Positions 25,522 through 26,509 of a stretch of DNA of 26,509 nucleotides are shown piece by piece. The first letter of the stretch is position 1, and each line of letters begins with the position of its first letter. The position numbers were made by a program, and so were the translations under genes. Origin of the DNA: JAYZDF01 sp036337945. Its GTDB lineage: Bacteria > Myxococcota > Kuafuiibacteriia > Kuafuiibacteriales > Kuafuiibacteriaceae. The notes under the pieces were generated by a model. The model ran no database searches and was not told the origin of the DNA. It saw nothing but the letters and a program-made list of their open reading frames with translations. The DNA lies in NCBI GenBank assembly GCA_036337945.1, contig JAYZDF010000064.1:1-26509 (forward strand), given 5' to 3'.

Positions 25522-26509
25522 CTATCTAAATCTCGAGATCGCATATCCTGTGTTGTTGATCGTTCGATGAACGTCGGCGTATTCAATGCCAAGTGGATGA
25601 CCGAGTATTTCATAATCGGGGTTTGAAAAAACGGGAATACGCGGACAATTGACACCAACGTATTCGCAAATATCGTCATACGCCATCAGAGTGCGTACTG
25701 GAATCATTGGAAAATTCACATCCCAAAGCGCATAACCATGAGAATAGATATAAGGCATATCGGTCGTAGAAACGGCCCAGTCATGGTTACCGCCTAGGTT
25801 GTGACCAAACTCATGCAAGAAACTGTATTTCTTGATCTGACAAGAACGAACAACCATGTGAGTCGCGCGCTCCGCAAAATCAGAACTCAAATTATAGACG
25901 AACCCTCGTCCGCAGGCACCATCCGACTCTTCTACCCACAGACTAACAATATCTGCATTGTACGCCTCACGTGCGGCGTGGATGCTATCAGAGTTATCGT
26001 TCATACGGTCTCGAATCCAATAGAGTTGGTCGCGGCTTTCTTCATTTTCGATATCCGAACCATCGACTTCCATCGTGTGAACCAACCGTACTCGATGGCG
26101 AACGTCGCTTCGTCGTAAAGCATTATTCATTTCCAAGACCGCCAATTCGATCTGCAACTCGATCATGATGTCTCCTATGAAAGGAATACCGAGGCCAGCT
26201 CCAAGTTTTGCTTCTTCGGTATACGCAACCATGACATCGATGGTCGCGGTCCGAGCAAATGAAGGTAGTACAGCTACCGGACCATGATCGATAACGTTCG
26301 GAACGGATAGGCTTCCATCATTGCCACACGGCGCGGGCGCCACGCGGTCCACCTCTTGAACCGCGATCAGGGACGATGAAACATTCTGAATTACGTAAAC
26401 ATGGTCACCGTGAACAACTTTTCCAAATACGTTCGAACCACTACGTACTAGGTCAACGGGGTGGCCTTCAAAACCGTCAACCAAACCACTCCACTTAACG
26501 ATACCCTCT
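25522..26509 (-). CDS. Secreted zinc metalloprotease of the metzincin (reprolysin-like) type, 5' end outside window
   Basis: The frame is open through the right edge, so at least 329 C-terminal residues are seen and the signal peptide is missing. The zinc site FLHEFGHNLGGNHDW (codons 25821-25777) is the metzincin HExxHxxGxxHD motif, with Glu as the catalytic base. The Met-turn is probably RTLMAYDD some 40 residues later. The N-terminal visible part (VKWSGLVDGFEGHPVDLV, VFGKVVHGDHVYVI) resembles the propeptide region of such enzymes, and ATIDVMVAYTEEAK is the usual start of the catalytic domain. Cys in DGACGRG, VRSCQ, DDICEY and VNCPR could form disulfides. It probably degrades protein outside the cell. 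The strand downstream holds only a short hairpin near 25466-25483 without a T-run. Confidence 0.9.
   Translation of the reverse strand, partial: EGIVKWSGLVDGFEGHPVDLVRSGSNVFGKVVHGDHVYVIQNVSSSLIAVQEVDRVAPAPCGNDGSLSVPNVIDHGPVAVLPSFARTATIDVMVAYTEEAKLGAGLGIPFIGDIMIELQIELAVLEMNNALRRSDVRHRVRLVHTMEVDGSDIENEESRDQLYWIRDRMNDNSDSIHAAREAYNADIVSLWVEESDGACGRGFVYNLSSDFAERATHMVVRSCQIKKYSFLHEFGHNLGGNHDWAVSTTDMPYIYSHGYALWDVNFPMIPVRTLMAYDDICEYVGVNCPRIPVFSNPDYEILGHPLGIEYADVHRTINNTGYAISRFR

Noticed and set aside
1..26509. A genetic code with TGA as an amino acid
   Set aside because: TGA ends several genes at the expected place (acyltransferase, the lipoprotein before lepB, the final stop of the long lipoprotein itself) and Trp is written TGG.

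Overview
The window comes from a Gram-negative bacterium of intermediate GC (estimated by eye, high 40s percent). Six genes encode signal peptides with a lipobox. Several families present (DUF4105/Lnb-like, DUF3015, FG-GAP/UnbV lipoproteins, an EGF-like/esterase lipoprotein with a Cys-rich tail) fit a deltaproteobacterial-type lineage such as Bdellovibrionota, Myxococcota or Bradymonadota. The lineage is inference: no rRNA or tRNA is visible, and the one core metabolic gene, purF, is of the E. coli type. TGA is used as a normal stop and TGG for Trp elsewhere, so the standard bacterial code applies.

Layout, left to right. (1) 1-578: 3' end of a membrane acyltransferase. (2) 643-2073 (-): a lipoprotein with C-type lectin domains in an out-of-phase arrangement. 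(3) 2074-2842: no convincing gene. (4) 2843-4531 (-): an Stv-like protein, a decayed partial copy of a START-domain gene, and the intact START gene. (5) 4992-6551 (+): a protein with three zinc ribbons followed by hydrophobic segments. (6) 6841-8012 (-): a coupled HupE/UreJ-like membrane protein and DUF6702 protein. (7) 8403-9835 (+): an unrecognised gene with a possible frameshifted tail. (8) 9892-12999 (+): an esterase lipoprotein, then a small lipoprotein overlapping a signal peptidase I gene. (9) 13117-16884: a lipoprotein (-), an alpha/beta-hydrolase lipoprotein (+) and a DUF4105 protein (-), the last two overlapping at their 3' ends. (10) 16933-18912 (-): a DUF3015 gene with a clear terminator, and a protein carrying an HSS/SGHYxP motif. 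(11) 19220-22453 (+): a very long lipoprotein reading frame (FG-GAP, UnbV/ASPIC, thioredoxin, TPR) broken by one in-frame TGA. (12) 22863-25439 (+): purF and a DUF3592-like membrane protein. (13) 25522 to the right edge (-): a secreted metzincin protease.

Most genes are single units facing either way; little here looks like one pathway. The shared theme is the cell envelope: lipoproteins, a signal peptidase, secreted hydrolases, lectin and adhesin-like proteins. The most notable observation is the in-frame TGA at 21023-21025. The reading frame stays open for 475 codons beyond it, through a conserved family motif, an UnbV/ASPIC domain, a thioredoxin CxxC site and TPRs. A 7-bp hairpin with a GGU loop begins 10 bases after the TGA, close to where a bacterial SECIS element would sit. 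This could be a recent nonsense mutation, a sequence error or a selenocysteine codon; sequence alone does not decide. Other points of interest are the permuted lectin repeats, the partial START duplication lying in frame behind the stop of its parent, and the triple-zinc-ribbon membrane protein. I saw no complete insertion sequence, CRISPR array, tRNA or rRNA.
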